A stretch of DNA of 64,000 nucleotides from Linnemannia elongata. Lineage: Eukaryota > Mortierellomycota > Mortierellomycetes > Mortierellales > Mortierellaceae. Numbering within the stretch: the stretch's first letter is position 1; every line of letters starts with the position of its first letter. The notes beneath the pieces are model-generated. The model did no database searches. It was not told where the DNA came from and saw nothing but the letters and a program-made list of their open reading frames with translations. Position numbers and translations under genes: made by a program. Location: contig JAXBDG010000002.1 of NCBI GenBank assembly GCA_036320915.1, positions 1,426,001 through 1,490,000 on the forward strand, read 5' to 3'. This document shows positions 13,601-24,593 of the stretch, piece after piece.

Positions 13601-14995
13601 GACATAGTAAGCAGTTCCACCAACAATCTCTCGGCGCTGCTTCAAATCGCTCTCCGTGACATCTTTGGACAATGGCACATACTCCACTTCGCGGTTGGTC
13701 CTATAGGGTTGATAGGTTGGTTGTTTGATGTTAGTAGGGAATGGTTTCTTGCCCAGGCGATAGGTCTTTCACTCTTGCTGTCATGAAGGGTACTTCTTAC
13801 AACTCTGCAAACTTGAGTGCGATAGAACGACGAAGATGGCCGGGGGGTCTATTGGATCAGTCAAAGGGATAAAGGAAACTAGTGGTTAAGATCTGTCTCA
13901 GCACAGTGTAGGCAGTTCGGGTAGCTCAATGAAAGCATGCATCGATGAGGGGCATACCCGATCAAGAACATATCTTGACCCAGCTTGTCCTTTTGCATCA
14001 TCCTAAATAATGTGTTGACAGAATGCAGGTACACATGTTAGTTCTCTACTGTTCATTGATGACTTTCGCTACGCATATTCCTCACGTTGTTAGGGAGCTG
14101 GCCAGTGTGTCTGCTTTGCTCCATTACCATCGAAGGTGACGAAGAACTTCCTATAACACGCATGAAAGTATGCAAAGTAAGAAGAGGTGTCAGAATCAGA
14201 CCGATGATTAATTTAATTGACAAAAAAAACAACACATGTCCGGGTCGGCTCCTTTCTAGTTGATGAACTGTCATACCTGTGAATCCTCAAAGAGTGGTTG
14301 ATCGTAGCTGGGGACAAATTCTGGGTTCAGGGCAGGGCTGACAGCGACGGTAACATCGCCGATTCGAACCTCACCATAGTCTATATTATGCGCAATGCAA
14401 TGTGCAAAGGTCAGCCAACGCCAAGTCAAGCAAAGAAAAAGGTGACCCGTTAATAACTTCGAACAAGAAAATAAAAGTGTCACCCCGTGGGAGCAAGACC
14501 CACGTGAAATACTCCTTCACTTCTGTCTTATGGTGTCGAAAATCATTTTCGCCAGGTTGCCGATCGGAAATAAAAAAAATGAGGGGATCAAACCCAAGCA
14601 AGCCGAGTGTAGAGTAACAGAAACAAGAAAGCTGGACAATACCCATCTTCACTCAACGCAAACAAACAGAGTAAGAGCCGAAAAGCGTTGTACAATCGGG
14701 TTACTCGTCAAACCCCTCACAATCCATCCGATCGGTTCATCCCAAGGCGACCAATTCAACTCCCTCTTCATCAATCGACGAAGCATCCCTCAGCCCAAAT
14801 CCATGTGCATCAACACCACGCTCCGATTGCATTAGAAGGACCACCCATACCTGAGCTGGAAGCGTTTTTGACTGCAGAAATGATCAATCCACCAGATCGG
14901 TTAGGGTTCTCAGCAATGACATAGTCTGCGCTGTGTGACAAGGCCCTGTTGAGCTGCTCCAGACGCAGACGGGCTGTTTCGGTCTTTGGGTCCAT
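7663..14995 (-). CDS. VWA8: VWA8: mitochondrial-type AAA+ ATPase with C-terminal VWA domain
   Basis: Twelve exons (minus): 14851-14995, 14277-14380, 14128-14150, 13958-14002, 13801-13848, 12006-13700, 11738-11912, 9841-11636, 9514-9736, 8362-9412, 7932-8240, 7663-7832; 1927 aa, against about 1905 in human. Colinear matches to remembered human VWA8 run end to end: DLKQRREI, NVLPVLNNLLENRE, LGLPVP..G(H/N)PLDPPLRSRF, GNQGVGKN, REYIQLHRDTTVQ, NRPGFPFLGNDFF, GDLDD.KLI.GLTG and MI(F/I)IGSL.DQA. AAA module 1 has a P-loop without the Lys (LIGPPGHLRRS, as in human), module 2 is canonical (IGSKGVGKS) and module 3 has GKN. A Gly/Ser-rich linker (about 8850-8980) precedes the VWA domain, whose MIDAS reads DLSASM and VLSDAN. 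Animal VWA8 is matrix-facing and mitochondrial. Here the N-terminus MDPKTETARLRLEQLNRA is not a textbook presequence, so the start or the location is less certain. The three tiny N-terminal exons (23, 45, 48 nt) are each supported by the protein alignment. Confidence 0.95.
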
Positions 14996-15836
14996 TGTTG
15001 GAAAAACGAAAGTGGTGTCTATAAGTTGAGTGTTTTACAATTGAAAAAAAATAAAAGAAAGAGGAAGGAGGGTGTGTATGGTACAAGAAGAAGTGTGAGG
15101 GTGCTTAACTCTCGTGAAAGAGTTGAAGAGTGGAGGAAGAAGGGAGCGAAGGGAGAGGTCAGGAACAGAGGGGGAGAATGTTGGTTCCTTGAGTGAAGGG
15201 CGAAAGTGGAGAGAGATGGGCGGGGAATAAAAAACGAATGAAGGGAGAAGAAGGGACGAATGAAAGAAGGAATGTAAAGACGAAGAAGAAAAAGAATGAG
15301 GGGAAGCCAAACGAGAGAGAGAAAAAATAGGGGGTGACAAGGAAGGAGGGGCAACGGACGCCGGATAAAGTGAAAGCGAAGAACCCGAGACTTAAGGTAG
15401 ACAAGGATAGAGGAAGCAACAAAGCTGCTGCTGATACTTGTTCACCGGTTCCCGACGCAACAGAAATTGAATGCGTTTGTCAAAATGTGTTCCTTGTTCA
15501 CTTCACCAAAGTAAAAAAGTGAGATGGTGCAAAGTGTGAAAAATGTGATCGGGGTCACGTGCATTTGACATCCAATCGAATCAAACTCCCGGCCCGAACA
15601 TAAGTGAGATCTCTCAGGCACAGCATAGACGGAACTGCGCTGAACCATACCTTGCTAGGTTGCGATCAATTGAAAGAACCGTTCATGATATCCTAGCTAG
15701 GAGTTTCATCCGCAAGGTGTATTATTCTTCGTGTATTCTGAATGCAATTTTTTTATTATTTTGGTTTATTTGATTTTCGTATGGTTATTCACAATCAACA
15801 AGCTCCTAGTTGCTTAAAAGAAGAACGGTAAGAAAG
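14996..15836. other. Intergenic: VWA8 upstream region and PNS1 3' flank
   Basis: 840 nt. 15040-15360 is GA-rich on the plus strand, so CT-rich in the sense of VWA8, like a promoter or leader. A splice-acceptor-like site (sense CTTATAG, AG at 15019-15020) sits just upstream of the VWA8 ATG with open frame between, so a leader exon further upstream is possible. Nothing else is recognised. Confidence 0.5.
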
Positions 15837-17592
15837 CTAGTGATGGTAAACAGCCTGACCACGGACATTGAGGCTGACCTCGGGGTACTGCACAGCAATG
15901 GCGTGGTAAAGCTCAGGCTTGGTGTCGAGGAGAGTCTGGGGATCCTCAGCAAGAGCGACAAATGTGGTCGTGACTCCAGAGTCAATCACGTTGTTGGGGA
16001 CAGACATCATCGCAACTCCGAGGATCATCTCTACAAAGATGACAGCAAACATGACAAACTCCTTATCCTGGTTCTCGTAGAAAGAAGGCTGAACAACGCT
16101 AACATAGACGTATCCAAAGAATCCGCTCAACAGGGCGACGGCAAGAGTACCCATGCCCAAGACATTGCCGACCAAGCTGTCGTTGACAATCGCCTCGATA
16201 CCACGGTCCTTGATCAACTCCCACGTGTCCTTGGCGGCACGAACAAAAGGCTTGCCGTACATCGCAACCTGGGTGAACGCAAACTTGTTGAAGATCTCAA
16301 ACAAGCCCTCGAGCATCGACAAGATGCAGGAAGCGCACATGGCCAAGAACGCCTGGATGCCATCGTCAGAATCCGAACGGAGCGAGTTGAGGATGTAGCG
16401 AAGGGTCTGCAAGAGAGCAATCAAGAGCGAGCCAAAGCAGATAGATCCAAAGGAGGTCGTGAGAGCGCGCTTGGCCGATGCAAGAGTGGGTGAGGCAGGG
16501 GCGCCGGCAGCGGAGCCCTCAAAGAAATAGTAGACGCCAAAGACTCCCGAGATGGTGACGTGGATCACGTTCTTGATGACCTCGGTGTTCCAGAACATGA
16601 CAAAGTTGAGATAGACCATGGCGATGTAAAGAGCATTGTTGTCGCACACCATCTTGTTGTCGACAGGGCGGCAGTTCGAAACTGTCTGGAAATACTGGTA
16701 GTTGAGGACCAAGCTAAAGATCCAGATCGCGCACCAGATGATTTGAAGCACCAGTCCTGAAAATGCGACCTAAACAGAGCAACGAGATAGGGGAGAAAGG
16801 AGAACGTGTGCATGAGCGTCAAGGGTCATATTTTACGCATGAAAAGAAAAACGGCGAATGCCTGTTTGGGAGCAAAGGGTTATCATACATCGCGCATGAA
16901 AATAACAACGAACGAACGGAAGAAAGAAAAAAAATGCCTCTTCCCCGCAGAACGAATCCTGCATGAATGATGAAAAAGAAAGAGGGGAGTGTACTTACTG
17001 CGAGGGTAGCGGGGTACTTGCGGGTGACAGAGGTAACAGTCTCGAGGACAAGGACGGAGAAGGCCATTCTGGAGGCCCAGTACTTGTAGAGGAACAAGCA
17101 GAGGACACCAACAGCGATCGAGAGTGCTCCCCAGAGACTGCCGCCAAGGATTTGCAGGACACCGATGGCGATAGTGAAGAAGACGCTGAAGAACCAGGAA
17201 ATCTTGACGAGGGCGGCGGTGTAGCGCTGGATGAGGACAAAGTATCCGTAGGAGAGCGAGAAAGTGAAGGCTAGGGAGGTGAGAGCAAGGACGACAAAGG
17301 CGTGGTCGGCGAGGAAGGAGTTTGAGGGGACGGATGTGCCATCCTCAAGGACAGTGAAAGGATTGGAGATAAAGTGCTTGGCAGAGTAGTAGGTCAGGCC
17401 AAAGTAGCCAAAAAGGTTGCCGATGAAGAGGACGGTGGCCCAGACGTCCTTGTAGCTTGCGTCGGGGGTGAACTTTCCGTCAGTGTTTGTCTTTGGGATG
17501 AGGGGCGCATGTTCTTCCTGGTGAGTGTAAGTTGGGGGCTGGTTGTGGGAGGAAGGAGCGCCATTGTCGTGACCATAGTTGGGGGCTTCCAT
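15837..17592 (-). CDS. PNS1: Choline-transporter-like (CTL/SLC44) membrane protein, PNS1 family
   Basis: Two exons (minus): 16999-17592 and 15837-16769, GT-AG, 508 aa; yeast Pns1 is of similar size (539 aa). A hydrophilic Pro/Asn/His-rich cytosolic N-terminus of about 45 residues (MEAPNYGHDNG) is followed by roughly ten hydrophobic segments. The family signature region is clear: SFGSICFGSLLIALLQTLR, then a Cys-containing helix (MCASCILSMLEGLFEIFNKFA), then the conserved CTL pattern QVAMYGKPF and AAKDTWELI. Fungal Pns1 proteins sit in the plasma membrane. Their transport activity is not settled; yeast Pns1 is not needed for choline uptake, whereas animal CTLs move choline. The start is the first ATG before the Asn/Pro-rich tail. 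The 229-nt intron is longer than its neighbours' and A-rich in the middle. Family placement is firm; the substrate is inferred. Confidence 0.93.
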
Positions 17593-18033
17593 GGCGAATG
17601 GTTCTTTGATGTTGTTTGCGGTTGGTGGGAGAGGAAGAGGCTTGTCGGTGTGAAGGAAGAATAAAACAAAACAAAAACAAAAGTGAAAAGAAGAGGGACA
17701 AAGAGTGAGGGTGCCGGAAGAAAAAGGAGGAGGGATAAGTAAGGGTGAGGCTGAGTGAGGTTGACGTTTCTCGTTCTTTTTATTTCTTCAAAGCTGTGCC
17801 ATCTGGACAAAAACATGCCAAGGCCAGACCTTGTGACGGTGGCCTGTCTGCCCGTTTGTCATCGTGTCATCGTCGACTTTTGAGGAAAGGAGCAGCTGCA
17901 AAGGCGTCACACGGTGTGGGACTACGACTCCGTGCATCGAGGGACAAAGGACAGTGGACAAACAAGAAGGACATAGCAGAACAGGGCGGAGCAGAACAGA
18001 ACAGAAAATGATGGAGGAGGAGGGATATTCCGC
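17593..18033. other. Intergenic: PNS1 promoter/leader and 3' flank of the FAAP100-like gene
   Basis: 441 nt. A CT-rich leader in the PNS1 sense lies at about 17620-17760. No coding exon or repeat is recognised. Confidence 0.5.
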
Positions 18034-20653
18034 TCATTGAAACCGATGGGAGAGAAGAGCCGCCTTCCTGGAGGCAACAGTCGCAAGTACCTCGGTCGGA
18101 GCATAGAAATAAACATCCCAGTTGGTATTTCCTTTTCCTTCCACTTCATCATCCTGTTCTGTCCCACCAACAGCGGAAACAATCCTTGCCACCATGTCCT
18201 CCTCTACCGATCCAAACCTGCTCTTCTTCTCCTCCTCACCATGACCTTCTGTGGAAAGAGAAAGTCCAAGTCCGCCCTGCAATAAACGTGTAATCCTACT
18301 ACGCGAAAGATTACCGAGGCAACAGACAGCCCTTGCAGGAAGAATCACTTCATCTATTGAGGGCAATTATGTTCAAGGTTTTTAAGGCTGTGTTAGACAT
18401 TTGCCTCCTTACCAAATCATGCCTCTCATAGTTTGCAGGAGAGCATATTTAAACGACAGTTACCTAGAGATCGCCTCCATGCATCTGGTGGCGTATCTTG
18501 TCTTGTGAACCTTGGAATCAAGAGTGTTGACGAGTTCAAAGATTCAGAGTTGTCCTGTCCCTCTTGCGGACTGTAGTGGAGCAGCACAGCATCTGTCAGT
18601 ATCCGAACAAAAACCATTGACCTGTCCAGCAGCTCAAAGTCATCTAGCCACTTCCTATCGACTTCAACCACTCCCAATAACACATCAGTTCCTTGACTCT
18701 CCAGTCGAGGAATAGAACATCCACGAGAGTTCTGTTGCGCCACAGACAATCGAAGATGGAACAAAGGCTGGTCTGACGTGTTCTTGACCTTGACTCCTAA
18801 CCACATCAGGTCTCTTGACGAAGTAGTGACCCAGCCAGCTGTGCACTCCAAAATATCTAATGACTCAATTTTGACCTTTTCAGCTCCACGATCATCAAAC
18901 TCGCTCTGAAAGGACGTCGCGACTGTACTGCCGACAATTGGCACCAATCTCTCCAAAAGTCGCTTCCGTCTCTGGTCTTTCCTCTGCTGCGACAACACAG
19001 AGCCCTCCTGCATCCTTGGCCCCAGTCCAGAGAAAAGTGAGAATCTAAGAGAGTCCGATATCACTTCCTGACAACCTTGAATAATCTCTCTCTTGCCAAC
19101 AAGCGATGCTTGCAATCGCTCAATCTTCTTTTGCTTAAGCGCAAGTTGTTCTTCCAGCGTCCCGAGTGCCGAATTCAGGTTCGACTTTGCACGTGCCTTG
19201 CTCTCGTGTGTAGTTTCCATTGCGGTTTTTGGGTGCAAGAATCCAACGGCTGGGTAGAGGTTACACTCCAAGGGTTTCTGTCGCATGTGTCGTGGTAAGC
19301 TGACAGCAGTGTCAAGTCCTGCTTGGCGAACATCTGCCAAAAGGACATCCTGAGACCATTCTATGGAACGACGAACTATCTCGTTAGTCTGCCGCTTGGC
19401 GATAACTGGTACGTAAACACCACGTTAATAATTACCTTGTAATAATGCTCCGGAAAGCGCTTCGTACAAGCGGGATCCTGCTTCCGTGTAGACACACAAA
19501 CAAAGTCTGGACGTACTCTGCGTAGACTGACATTCTCCTAATACACTGAAAGAGCGAGGCCGCTTCGTTCATTAGCAAATGTGCGTGCGTAAAATACCAC
19601 AACGACATTGCCTGCATTGCGATAGCACACTTACAACTTGTGAGCTGTGGCTGCAAACGGTACACTCCACTGCAGAGTCCCATCCTCTATAAACACCAGT
19701 TCATCCGATCGAGTGTGCGCCCATATCCGCCTGTAGTCGCCGACATTGTCCAATGACCCTGATATATCGAATTGCATGTAACACATCCGAAGGTTGTTCC
19801 TGTACTCTGTGGGAATGGCGTTGATCTGATGGATTTGTGGAGAACTATCGCGAGAAAGCGTACTATTCAAGAGTGCAGAGCCCTGCATAGCTGAGACACC
19901 GTGAAGACCGTCCGGATGAGTGAACAACATGGACCATGGTCGACCAGGTGGACTGTCTGAAACGCCAACAATACTTTCCGCGTCGATGTGTCCCAACAGT
20001 AGTTTTTGCTCCGCTGGTGTCCATTCGAACAGATCGAACCCACTGGGTCGACTGGGCCGATCGCTCTTGGATGCGATCAATATTCCTGTTCTTGATCCAA
20101 TGCTGCAGTCTAAGGTTAAACGTTGTGAAACACAGAGGGCTGGTTAGCCAAACGTTTATCTTACCGCGATTGTAGACATCATTACGACTGCACCACATGC
20201 CATCTCCACTTACGGACGATATGGCCAAGTTTAACGCCGATCCTGACGACAGTCGTTTGTGAATCCAAGTCGAACCGATGACACTCCAACTGCTCCAGCT
20301 CTGAGTCGTAGATAAAGACATGAGGTTGCATCCTAAGGCCGTTGGATAGAAAGCCGTTTATAAGTGAGTGGACATGCCTTCGTGACCCTGTCCCATTTGT
20401 GGTCCTTGGTAAATGCGACATGGACCACCTACATGGCACAGTCATTGGAGAAAAGTCTTTGAAAGCAAAGGATCCTGGGTTCCTGGGAGCAGAGGGTAGT
20501 CATGGCTATTTGCCGTTGGTGCTGAAGTGTCGCCCTGCCGTCATTGTTCTCAGACTCGATCAGGTTGTAGCAATCGATGGTGACTTTGCGTGGTCCCTTA
20601 GTGATTGCAGGGATGGAGGCGTGTAGTAGATGGGGGCCATGGTAGAGCCACAT
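18034..20653 (-). CDS. Beta-propeller/coiled-coil protein, FAAP100-like (Fanconi core) candidate
   Basis: Model (minus): 20433-20653, 20214-20332, 19635-20109, 19436-19545, 18464-19375, 18034-18353; five introns of 59-110 nt, frame kept throughout, 718 aa. The order of parts is: beta-strand-rich N-terminal half that looks like a degenerate propeller (about 1-310), a long amphipathic helix (LEEQLALKQKKIERLQASL, about 385-410), an Ig-like beta region (LMWLGVKVKNTSDQPLFHL) and a short alpha/beta C-terminus (WDVYFYAPTEVLATV). This order is that of FAAP100 and FANCB. Local resemblance to human FAAP100 includes PRILC against PRVLC followed by VFIYDSELEQLECHRFDL against VYVYDQEGGLLTAAFRFP. FAAP100 works with FANCB and FANCL in the Fanconi anaemia core complex for interstrand-crosslink repair. 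The exon model is good; the family assignment is a hypothesis. A shorter alternative starts at ATG 20445 and omits the first intron. Confidence 0.6.
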
Positions 20654-20965
20654 TCGAACACACACGCACTCCTGCTTTCTTTAGTCTTTTTCAGAGTTGG
20701 TCTTGTTCGTGTTGGTTGACGTTGTGTGTTGATTCCAGATCACTTGCTGTTGGAGGTGATCCTGAGAGTGAGAAAGAGAAAGTCAAACGCCTATTTCGTG
20801 GCAAAAAAAGTGTGAGGGAAATAAAAAATGAATCGGAGACGCGACTGCGCTGTGTGGGTGCCTGGATTGATTATCTTTTCCCCCACAGGTCTGACTTTCT
20901 TTTCTGTTTTCTACCCGGCCCTTCCTCTTCTTTCACTTCTCAACTACTTTCAACAAAACGTCAAC
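20654..20965. promoter_or_regulatory. Shared divergent promoter: FAAP100-like gene (-) and IBA57 (+)
   Basis: Only 312 nt separate the two divergent start codons, so both promoters must lie here or overlap the first exons. CT-rich plus-strand sequence (20900-20950) precedes the IBA57 ATG. No clear TATA box. Confidence 0.5.
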
Positions 20966-22564
20966 ATGAACACATTCCGTCAATTCAGAACAGTAGAGCC
21001 ACTCAAGGCCTTCTGTCGCTTCACAAGGGTCTCTTCTCTCAACCACCACCACCAACCCATGGCTGTGCGGATCACCAACTCCCTCATGACAAGATCAAGA
21101 TTCATGTCCACCGAGACTACACCTTCAGGAGGGTCCTACATTCACCTCCCAACACGAGGACTGTTGCAGATTCACGGCAAGGATGCCTCCAAATTCCTGC
21201 AGGGACTTATCACTAACCACATGCCTCGTATCGAGAACGGCGGTGGTGGGTTCCTTGCTGCCTTCCTCAGTCCCAAGGTAAATATCAGCTACACTCTACA
21301 GATCGAAAGCCAAGCAGCATGAAGCGCAGCGCCCACATGCAGACCCTTATCGATTCATTGAACATGACCCGATCTAACATGGAACGCACTCACGTCTTCG
21401 AACTCGATATCAACATAGGGCAGAGTCATGTACGACGTGTTCATCCACCCTACCAACGAAACAAAGGAAGGCAGTGACCCCGCCTACTTGATCGAGTGCG
21501 ATGCCAGAGCCCTACCCGATCTTCACAAGCACATTGCCCGCTTTGTGCTCCGCTCCAAGGTCAAGATGGTCGGCGTCACAGAGTCCTTTGACGTTTACTC
21601 TGTTCTGGACGATCAGACAACCGCTTCCAGCAATGAGGACGAGACGCCTAGCAATGAAGCTGTCATGGAGCGATTGGGAAAGATGGGCGCTACCATTGGC
21701 ATGTACGACAACAGAGCCGTCAACCATATGGGATACCGAGTCATCGTCCCCAAGGGACAGTCCTGTAAGTTTGTTAACTTTGTCTTTGACATTGCCAGGG
21801 CTCTTGATCGACCAGGGGACTAAGTGTACTGACTTTTTGGCCCTTTACAACTAATGTGATATAGTGTCTCTTCCTGAGAGTTACAGACATGGAACACTGG
21901 AAGATTACCATGTGCGGAGGATCGTGAACGGTGTCCCAGAAGGAATCGATGACTTTATTGCAGGAACCAGCTTGCCACTGGAATGCAACTTGGACTACAT
22001 GAACGGCGTTGACTTTAGAAAGGGCTGCTACGTTGGACAGGAACTGACGATCCGCACCTACCACAAGGGTATCACCCGAAAGCGCATCATGCCCGTCCAG
22101 TACTTTACCCCCCAGGACCCGTAAGTCTCTCGTATTCTAAGAACATGAGCGACATATCTGATCCCTTCGGATTCGCCTTGTTGCTAACTATGTGAACAAT
22201 TGCACTCCCTTCCATGCGTTGTCGCGTTTTTCGAATCTTTAGTGAACCTGAGTCGATTCAGTTTAACAAGAACGCGTCTCATGTAATCCCACCACAGTCC
22301 GAGCTCTTCCCTACAAAGAAGACCACCCCAGCAGCCCCAGCAGCAGCAGCCTCCACATCATCTGCAAGGCCTGTCAGGGCCTCGGGCAAGACTGGATCCA
22401 ACGTGGGTAACATTGGACTGGCGTTGGTCAAGTTGGATCATGTGAAGGAGGGGAGCACGTTTGATGTGATGGACCGTGAGGGGGCCACTGTTCGGGTCAA
22501 GGCCTTCTTCCCTGCATGGTGGCCTAAGCAGCCTGAGGCAGAGGAGAGCAGCGGGGACGAGTAA
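20966..22564 (+). CDS. IBA57: IBA57/CAF17, mitochondrial iron-sulfur cluster assembly factor
   Basis: Four exons: 20966-21277, 21419-21764, 21865-22120, 22243-22564; 411 aa. The protein belongs to the YgfZ/GcvT folate-binding family. The family hallmark KGCYVGQE with its invariant Cys is present at about residues 272-279, followed by [12 protein letters not shown]57 acts with ISCA1/ISCA2 in the matrix to make 4Fe-4S clusters for aconitase, lipoate synthase and others. The first 50 or so residues are rich in Arg, Ser, Thr and Asn without acidic runs ([20 protein letters not shown]), fitting a mitochondrial presequence. Other landmarks: [24 protein letters not shown], then [13 protein letters not shown] at the first junction. 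The C-terminal exon has an Ala/Pro/Ser-rich insert (APAAAAST) and an acidic tail. Divergent from the FAAP100-like gene. Confidence 0.95.
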
Positions 22565-22963
22565 TCTATGAAGAATACATCATATCATCGTATTATCATC
22601 GTCGCTAGTCGAAGTTTTGTTTCTCAGGCTATTATTTTTGAGGGAGCAGTCCTGTAAGCAACAGAATAAAAGGTGCACTATGTGTATGATGAGTTCTTTT
22701 TTTTTTTTTTTTACCAGTTTTTCCTTTTCCTTTTCTTTCTTCAATGTATTTCTCACCCTTCCTTCTTTTTCCCACACTAGCACTTGTCTTCGTCTCTGCT
22801 TACACTCCTCTTCAACATCCTTTTACCGAGGTAACACGATCGACAAGTCAATTATGTTAAGTTTCGATGTAAAATCTACAAACAGGAACAAAAACTATTT
22901 TCAAGTAAACAGACCTTGACACAATGCATCCATTTCAATCGAAGATAGATACAGCCAAACACC

Positions 22964-23479
22964 ATGACAAAGACAATCCACAATGGTCGCTACAAGATCT
23001 GGCGCTCCCCAGAACAACACCAACTAATCGTCACCATGAACGGCGCAAACTCCATGGCCGTCCTCGGACGTCCCGACCAACTTGAAGACGGCGAAACCGG
23101 GATCTGGATTCTCACCATCACCCCCTCCGACCCTTCTTCGCCCTCCATCGCCTCGGAGAGCGCAGTGAGCGCCACACTCCAGCACGAAGGCACAAAGGCC
23201 TATCTGGCCCTCCACGACCCCGCCCATCCAGGCCAAGGCGCGAACATCTATGTCAAGTCAGATGATAAGCAAGTGTGGACGATTAACCCGGCGAGCACGA
23301 CTGGGGATGGAGGGGATGATAAGAACGAGTACCATATCGGATACCCAGATCTGGTTGACGGGCAGGTCTTGGTGGTCGACAATTCGTTTGCGAGGTCGTT
23401 CCCTCCTCGGTTGGCGTTGCAACCTTTGGGAAATGTCGACCAGATTGGGCTTCCTTGGCGATTTGAGCCTATTGCTTGA
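22964..23479 (+). CDS. Small intronless protein, possible beta-trefoil (I66-inhibitor or lectin-like)
   Basis: Single exon, 171 aa, no signal peptide. The sequence has repeated short strands with hydrophobic alternation and three rough repeats (GRYKIWRSPEQHQLIV near 9-24, TKAYLALHDP near 79-88, GQVLVVDNSF near 132-141), ending in LPWRFEPI. A terminal W-x-F/W-x-P with three such lobes is typical of cytosolic fungal beta-trefoils such as the I66 serine-protease inhibitors and ricin-B-like lectins. I cannot assign which, or an active loop. The lack of introns contrasts with the flanking multi-exon genes. ATG context is ACCATGAC and the nearest upstream stop leaves no longer start. AATAAA-like sequence (about 23560) follows the stop. 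Confidence 0.7.
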   Translation: MTKTIHNGRYKIWRSPEQHQLIVTMNGANSMAVLGRPDQLEDGETGIWILTITPSDPSSPSIASESAVSATLQHEGTKAYLALHDPAHPGQGANIYVKSDDKQVWTINPASTTGDGGDDKNEYHIGYPDLVDGQVLVVDNSFARSFPPRLALQPLGNVDQIGLPWRFEPIA

Positions 23480-24593
23480 ATAGGAGTAGGAAGAAGACAA
23501 CAGGATGGATGTCCACATGCACGAGGAGTACCGAACATCACCCGCACTTGATCGACCGTTAAAATAAAAAAATAAAAAAAAGGCGAAAAATGAAGAAGAA
23601 AGGTGAGAGATTTGAAATGTGCGTGGCCTTTTTTATCTTTTACACATCGAACCCAGGAAACATTTGTCGGTGAGATGGGATTTCGGTTTCTGAGTAAAAC
23701 TCAAAAGTTGCTGCTGCTGCTGTTTATGATCTTGAAATGGTCTACGTTCCCGTATTGGGCCTCCTTGCTGAATTAGTCTTGGAGGGATGGGCAACTCCGC
23801 AATTCTCGCTGATAGCCTCGATGTCAAAGGTGATCTAAGCACTTACCTTCCTGATTCCTGCGTCTTCTTTGTATTAACAAAATTGTAGAAGAGCAAGGCC
23901 ATTGGCAACGTGAAAATAGGGGTGTTATTTGTGGCTGTTGCGTAAGTACGAGATTCTTCCTCGTGGGAGTATTGCATGTATTTGGTTGGCTATATGGCGA
24001 GCAGCAAAAACGCGTTCCTGTGGCCCCATGGTGTCCGCACACAAAATAGCATCGATATAATCCAGACATCAGAAACAACGTCACAATCAATCAACGAGGT
24101 GAGACATGGATCCCCCCTTTAAGGGCAATGGGGGCGTGTGGGAGATAGGGTAGATAGACAGCGAGAAGTCAGTCATTCAGTCAATGGGTGGGATGGGATG
24201 GAGGTGTCCATGGGGAAGAAGAAAGTGAAAGAAAAGAAAAAGGGTGAGGAGGGGGTAGCAGGGTAGTGGGGTAGATTGCACCATAAAAAACCTTTCGTTG
24301 CTTCCAACCTACAAATTGTATGTTAATTTGCATGATTTCTTCCCACACACGTCAGTGCCCCTTTTTCTTGCCCTTATCAGTCTCTTACCTTCTCACCTTC
24401 GATTTCACTTCTTTCTTCTTTTCTTTTTCTTTTTTCTTTCTGCTCCACACTCAACTGCTCCTTCGTGACTTTTGAACCCCTTCTCATCCTTCCACTTCTC
24501 TTCTTTCTCCTTCCTTTCACCTTCTCTATCTCCCTCCCACCTCCTTTCACCATTCTTTCCACACCAGCAGCTCAACAACAACACGGTGCAAAG
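23480..24593. other. Intergenic: glycogen phosphorylase upstream region
   Basis: 1.1 kb. 24390-24560 is strongly CT-rich on the plus strand (fungal-type leader) just before the GPH1 ATG. G-rich sequence at 24120-24280 precedes it. No gene or RNA recognised. Confidence 0.5.

Noticed and set aside
14355..14370. tRNA B-box-like GGTTCGAATC on the minus strand
   Set aside because: It falls in VWA8 exon 2 coding sequence (GEVRIGD); no matching acceptor stem, A box or anticodon arm.
15810..16493. 227-codon plus-strand ORF
   Set aside because: Antisense to the PNS1 membrane domain.
20182..20445. Start of the FAAP100-like protein at ATG 20445 (MTVPCRWS)
   Set aside because: Kept as an alternative only; the spliced model gives better propeller-like text and a standard 100-nt intron.
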